NCBI GenBank assembly: GCA_949316495.1
Contig: OX439005.1
Coordinates: forward strand, 24,454,217-24,518,216
Direction: 5' to 3'
DNA length: 64,000 nt
Source: Amphiduros pacificus
Taxonomy: Eukaryota; Annelida; Polychaeta; Phyllodocida; Hesionidae
Translations under genes and position numbers: made by a program
Notes under the pieces: model-generated
Database searches by the model: none
Told to the model about the DNA's origin: nothing
Seen by the model: only the letters and a program-made list of their open reading frames with translations
Shown: piece by piece, positions 58,559-64,000 of the stretch
How positions within the stretch are numbered: position 1 is the stretch's first letter
How the letters are laid out: every line of letters begins with the position of its first letter

Positions 58559-61500
58559 TCTCCCCCTTCTTTAGTTGAGGATTGTATGTTTATGTATATT
58601 CATATGCAATAAACTTTAAACAATATAAATTGTAATATTGTGTTATCGTCTCTTTGAATAAACTTTTTGTAAAGCTTTTCTCTTGTGTGTATTTTTATAG
58701 TCTCTGTCCTTTACACACATTTCCATATCCATTCTCCTCCCTTGAGAAAATTAAAATGTAAGCTTATGGCATATACCCGCATTGTTTTATACAAACAGGA
58801 ACTTGAAATTTAAACATTTCAAACATACATTTTTAATTAACATTGCTTATCATGGAACAAGGCTTTTGCTTTACCATACAAAAATAAGATATAAAAATAC
58901 ATGCTCTTTGCCTGAATAATATTTGAACAATATTTGGCTAGTTTTATAAACAAATTACTAAATAAAATTTTACCATACCATATAAGAGTAAAATACACAG
59001 TATTTTAGCATTACTCAAGTATGTAACTACAAAATGATATATATTTTTCTGAACACTTTTATGAACACATATTCTGCTTGAACACTTTTATGAACACATA
59101 AAATAATACTATGGCAGTATTTGAAATAAACATCTTATACAATATTTCTGACCATTCTGCTCAAATACACATGTAGTAACTCACTTGAGAGACCATCTTG
59201 AGCCTGTCTTTTGACTTTAATAAGTCTCTACTAATCTGACCCTGCCAAATTTGGTAGTTTTACCTCATATTCACTCAAATGTTTTGGCATTTTCACACTC
59301 CTGTGGGGACGTGTCACCGGTTCAGATTGAGTTTGGGGTTTACTAGCATGAGATTTTGACTTAAAATGCACAGCTCTAGTTCGAATAGTGTCGCCATGGT
59401 TACCGACTGACGGCTGATCGGACATTTCGACTCCGCTGGCGCTTTGCAGAATATCTTCTGGTTATTCATCCTTCTGAGCCAATAGTGGTTCCTCTGAGAC
59501 ATGGACTGGCCTGAAATGGCTGCTGTTTCTGGCCTTGACTTCTGTCCCTCTCTGAGCCACTATCATGGACCCTTTTCTCTCAGTGACCTGGAATGGCTCT
59601 GGCTGAAATCTTGGCACTGACTTACCAGATTTGGTCACGTTCTTCATCAGAACTCTGTCTCCAACCTCCAAGCCTGATGGCTTGATATTGCGTCTCCTCT
59701 CTGCGTAGTATTTCATCTTGGCTTTTGCCTTCATGTCATTTTCTGCAATCTTGCTTGTGTCCTCATACCTAAAGACTTGAGGCAGTTTGGTCTTGAGGGG
59801 ATACCCATTCAAGGCTGTTGCTGGTGGGATACCAGTTGCACTATGTGGAGTTGCTCTGTAATTTCTCAGAAATTTCTGGAGCTCTTTCTTCCACAGCTTA
59901 CTCTCAAGTTGTGCTGTTTTACACACCTTACCAAGGTTTTTCATGAAGCTCTCCGCTCCACCATTTGCTTCTGGCCAATATGGCGTCACTTTCTGATGCT
60001 CAAATCCCAGTACTTCTGCAAAATTCTGAAATTCTTCACTCTGGAAGGGACTCCCGTTGTCACTCTTGAGCTTATCAGGTATGCCTCTTGATGAGAACAC
60101 CTTGTCCATTGCCGGTATGACTGCACTTGCAGCCTGCGACCCGACTATCTCCACTTCCGGAAATCGAGTTCTGTCACATCTCACTACCAGCAAATAGTGA
60201 CCTGACGGCAGAGGACCAAACATATCAGTACTCAGATGAGACCATGGATGCTCTGGAAGGTCTGTCATCTGCAATGGTTCTCTCCGTTTGGGATCGTGGC
60301 TTGCAGCACACGCTACACATTGACTAATCTTGGTTTTCACCATTTCCTCAATGCCTGGAAACCAAACCTTTTCACGCAATAGTGACTTGGTTTTCACTAT
60401 CCCTTGGTGCCCTTCATGTGCTAGATCTACAGCTCGCCTCTGGAGACTGTCAGGCAAAACTATTCTCTTACCTCTCAGCACCAACCCAGACTGAGTCACG
60501 CTGAGCTCTGTACTCACATGGCTGAATGATTGCAGTGCTTTGACGTCACAATCAGATTGCCAAGAGTTTGGTTTTGATACCAGATGCCACTTGTTGCTTC
60601 TGATAAGGCTTTTCACCTGTGTGAGTGTTGGGTCAGCCAGAGTTTCTTCTAATACTTCTTGCTCAGTCATTGCCTTGGGCACAGCTGCTGATGCTATGTA
60701 GTTCACATATTCTTCTGCTATCTTCTCTTCTCTGGAAGTTTTCTCATCCTTCTCAACTGGATGTCTTGATAGGTAGTCTGCTGGGTTGTCTTTCCCACGA
60801 GCATACTTCATAGTGATGTTGTATGGCTGTAGTCTCAGAGCCCATCTCTCAAGTCTAGCTGTCAGTTTGGCATTTGGACTACCAAGCATAGACAAGAGTG
60901 GTTTGTGATCAGTTCGGACAGTCACTAGTCCACCAAATATGTAGGTATGGAACCTCTCACATGCCCAGACCACTGCTAGGGCCTCTCTCTCAAGCTGAGA
61001 GTAACGTTGTTCAACGTCAGTGAGGGCTCGGCTTGCATAAGCCACAACTGTACTTGTCTCTGAGTCATCTGTCTGAGTCAGTATTGCACCTAACCCTACA
61101 GGAGATGCGTCAACTATCAGCTCAGTCTCTTTGTTCATGTCAAAGTATGAGACTACTGGTTTGTCAGCTAAGTACTTTATCAGTCTGTCATATGCAGTCT
61201 GTTGTTCTGTATCCCAGTGAAACTGTACTCCTTGTCTAGTCAACCTCCTGAGTGGTTCAGTCAGTGTTGAGAAGTTTGGTATGAACCTAGCGTTGAATGT
61301 CAGCATTCCTAGTAGGCTCTCTACTTCACCACTAGATGTCGGCACCTGCATTTCTAGCAATGCTTGCAGTCTCTTGGGTGATGGTTCCATTCCCGCTGCG
61401 GAGAATACCATACCATAGAACTCTAGTTTTGGCTTGTCAAATTAGCATTTTGGCAAGTTGACTGTCAGTCCATTGTCAATCAGTCTCTTGAACACTTGGT

Positions 61501-63621
61501 GATGTACCGAGATTCCTCGTCCAGTTCCAGCTGGTGGTAACCAGATCTGAGATCGAGTTTGCTGAAAATGGTCCAGCCGTTAACTCTGTGCTGTATGTCC
61601 TCGATCGTCGGTACTGGATGACGGATGCGCTTGATAGCCTTATTGGCGTTTCTCATGTCGACACACATCCTGATCTCGGTTGGATTGCTCGATTTTGGCG
61701 CTACGACCACGTTTGACACCCACGGTGTCGGACCATCGACTTTCTCGATTATGTCGAGTTCCTCGAGTTTGCGTATTTCGTCCTCGAGCTGTGAGCGAAT
61801 TTTGAATGGTGGGGGAATCAGGGATTTTGCAACCGGTGGCACCTCCTTGTCCACATAGAGATGTACCTTTTCCCCTTTCAATTTTCCTACCCCTGCACTC
61901 AGCTCTGGATGGTCACTCACAAATGATTCTGCAACACTAACATCAATTTTGTTAATGACATGTGGTGCTACTTTTATCAGATCAAGTTTCAAACAAGCAT
62001 TGTAACTAAGTAGGCACCCATCTGAGCCAGGCATTACATATATCAACTCAGTGTATGATTTACCTTTACATGAGATAGTTGTTTTAAATTTGCCCTTTGG
62101 CTGAATGCTTTTGGCTGAATATGGGTTGATTTTATCATGTTTTGCACTTTCTAGTTTGATTTTACCTTTTAGCTTAGCATTGAATGTATTTTCATCTATG
62201 ACAGTACATGTAGCTGCGCTATCTGCAGTGAATACAATGTTGCTGTTCTGAATGGTTACCTGAAACCTAGGTGTTGATTTTACCTTATCACCTGACAATG
62301 CAAAAAGGTAGTGGTTGTCGTCGTCGCTGTCGGACTCGTTGGTCACCTCATGGACTCGCTGATGCTTGCCGTGTCGGTGCTGCTTCTGTCGACGACCACT
62401 GTCGGCGCCCTTGTGACCACCGCGTGCGGATGGCTGCTTGTAACCGCCGCTGCTACTGGAACCAGATTGACCACCAAGTTTGGATTTACACATTTTAGAG
62501 AAGTGGTGCAACTTGTGACAGCTTCCACATTCCTTTCCGTATGCCGGACAAGACTCTTTGCCCTGGGTGTGTGGATAATCCCCGCCACAGTAGTAGCATT
62601 GCATCTTTTGTCTGTTTTTTACTTGATTGATTTTCTTATCCTCAGACTTAGGCTGTTGTAATACTTTCTCTATATCTGCATTTTGAGACTTGCACTGTTC
62701 GTTGCTACGCCCCTCTGCAAGGACGTCTTCCAGTGTCTTTAAAGATCCCTTTAGCCCTTTTTGCCTAAGTCTGGAATCTGTAGTTGTTGTGACAATGTGT
62801 CTCTTGATCTCAATCGCCATGTCCGGAAACTCGCATCTGCTGGCTTGCTGTCTCAGTCTGACCTGATACTGCTTCAATCCCCTGAACACGCATACCTCGA
62901 AATCAGTGTTCACTTTGGGTTTGAAGTGCGCTGCTAGCTTTGCCTAAGCCTCGTCATACTTATCACCCGTGTTTTCAAATGTGAGGAAGTCTTCAAAAGT
63001 TCTCGGACCAATCAGGTGCAAGAGCATCATGCGCTGTCTCTTGTCATCCTTGATATCCAGTGCCCCCATATAGTTTTCAAATCTTGAGATCCATCTCTCC
63101 CATGTGACACCACTAGCATCACCATCACCATTTACCTCATCAAATGTGCTGATTGCTGGAATGTTATTTGATGCCATTTTTGAGGTTTGATTGAGTAGCT
63201 GGGAGTAGGAATTGTCACTGTCTATGATTTTGATTGGGGCTGTGTGTTTGGAAATCCTGCCTGTGATTCTGATTGGGACTGTATGCACAAATACACAATT
63301 TCCTGTCAAGTACTCTTTGTAGCAGTCTGTTGCTTGATTAGCACTTGAAATTAGGAGAAACAGGCACAAGAAAGTCAGCAAAATTGAGGGCCAAACTTGC
63401 CTTGGGAAGCCATGACCTTGGGAACCACGTGTCAGCATTTGTGAACTGGTCCGGTAAGTTTGCTGAATGTTTATGACAGTTTACCAGTTTGCAGACGTGT
63501 CCACTTCTTATGAGCGATGTCTGCAGTTTCCTTGATACCTTAGTGTTGTTTTTCACTTGTTTGGGCGAGGTTTTGGCACTTCTGCATGCCCACAAAGTTC
63601 ATTTTTATCACTCGTCGCCAA

Positions 63622-63721
63622 TGTAATGGATAACACCAGATCGTGTGGTTGCTAAGTGCTTTATTGATAGAAACACGCGATCCACGAGATGCGGACGCAC
63701 CAGTCACATTTGAACATTACA
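63622..63721 (-). repeat. Gypsy 5' LTR
   Basis: This is the partner of the LTR at 58459. The adjoining internal sequence on the minus strand, TTGGCGACGAGTGATAA, is the likely primer-binding region. Confidence 0.92.
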
Positions 63722-64000
63722 TCGTGGCTGTCACGATGCTGAGTGTCATGGATCTTCTAGGCAAGTGGATTCTGGCTCCTGAGTAGTGATTTCGGGGCCT
63801 TTTTAAGGAAAACTGAGCATCTGTGTGAGGGCTGCCTACGTGGCGTCTTCTCTGGCTTCGGGGCTGCGCATCTCCTGCCTGCGTAGCTTGAAGGATCACG
63901 TCATCTCTATTCAGGGCGAGTAATGCGTCTCCTCAGCCTGCACTTGTTGGCCTCACGTAGCACTCAGTAACCGTATATGATTTCTTGCCAAAGATCGTAA
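63722..64000. mobile_element. Right part of the split LTR copy, cut by the window end
   Basis: It aligns with about 48228-48500 of the solo LTR (GTGGCTGTCACGATGCTGAG and AAGATCGT). About 50 bp of the LTR should lie beyond the window. Confidence 0.85.

Larger units (their letters stand above)
58459..63721 (-). mobile_element. Ty3/gypsy retrotransposon fossil, Mag-like, 5.26 kb
   Basis: 100-bp LTRs lie at 58459-58558 and 63622-63721, each bounded by TGTAAT and ATTACA, with about two differences between them, so the insertion is recent. On the minus strand the order is 5' LTR, a primer-binding region just inside 63621, gag (62944-63438), zinc-knuckle/protease/reverse transcriptase (61480-62913), RNase H and integrase (59462-61411), a purine tract (next to 58559) and 3' LTR. 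Visible motifs include the CYYCGGDYPHTQGKESC knuckle, the protease ADSAAT, NPADYLSRHP after RNase H, and the integrase HEGHQGIVKTKSLLREKVWF zinc-binding region. The layout is complete but it looks broken in about two or three places. It entered an older LTR with an imperfect 5-bp duplication (GTGTG/TCGTG). Confidence 0.9.

Overview
The window looks like nuclear DNA of an invertebrate animal, most likely a bivalve mollusc (an inference). It is AT-rich. Its host genes are split into small exons with GT/AG junctions, and separated by long introns, minisatellites, a 160-bp-class satellite, tRNA-derived SINEs and retroelement fossils. I see no prokaryotic signals, rRNA genes, free-standing tRNA genes or CRISPR arrays.

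Host genes fill the first 41 kb. A glia maturation factor gene (+, exons at 1102-3241, first exon not visible) is followed by a complete small cofilin/ADF-like gene (+, 10669-12853), so two members of the ADF-H actin-regulator superfamily lie side by side. Next come a type II membrane protein with an SGNH/NXPE-like domain (-, 13874-15539), the 3' part of a TRAF3-like signalling adaptor (-, exons between 19163 and 23805), a 1.37-kb minisatellite of about 38-bp units (28163-29528), and a seven-exon NR1-like nuclear receptor (-, 31748-40386/40416) whose exon phases all agree.

From about 43 kb the window is a nest of mobile DNA. A 163-bp satellite abuts a broken inverted-repeat element that holds a SINE. 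Then comes a degenerate gene or DNA transposon (45459-57174) that joins an acidic N-terminal region, a MULE-like DDE transposase and a ubiquitin-specific-protease (C19) active-site exon. Into it have landed two SINEs, a solo LTR and a Ngaro-type tyrosine-recombinase retrotransposon with split direct repeats. Downstream, another copy of the same LTR has itself been hit by a young Ty3/gypsy element with 100-bp LTRs (58459-63721).

The points most worth a second look are the transposase plus USP combination, two hairpins near the Ngaro end that share a 12-nt loop but have different stems, a recurring TTGGAGT...ACTCCAA palindrome, a minisatellite that contains the last codons of the SGNH gene, and a duplicated splice acceptor in the GMF gene.
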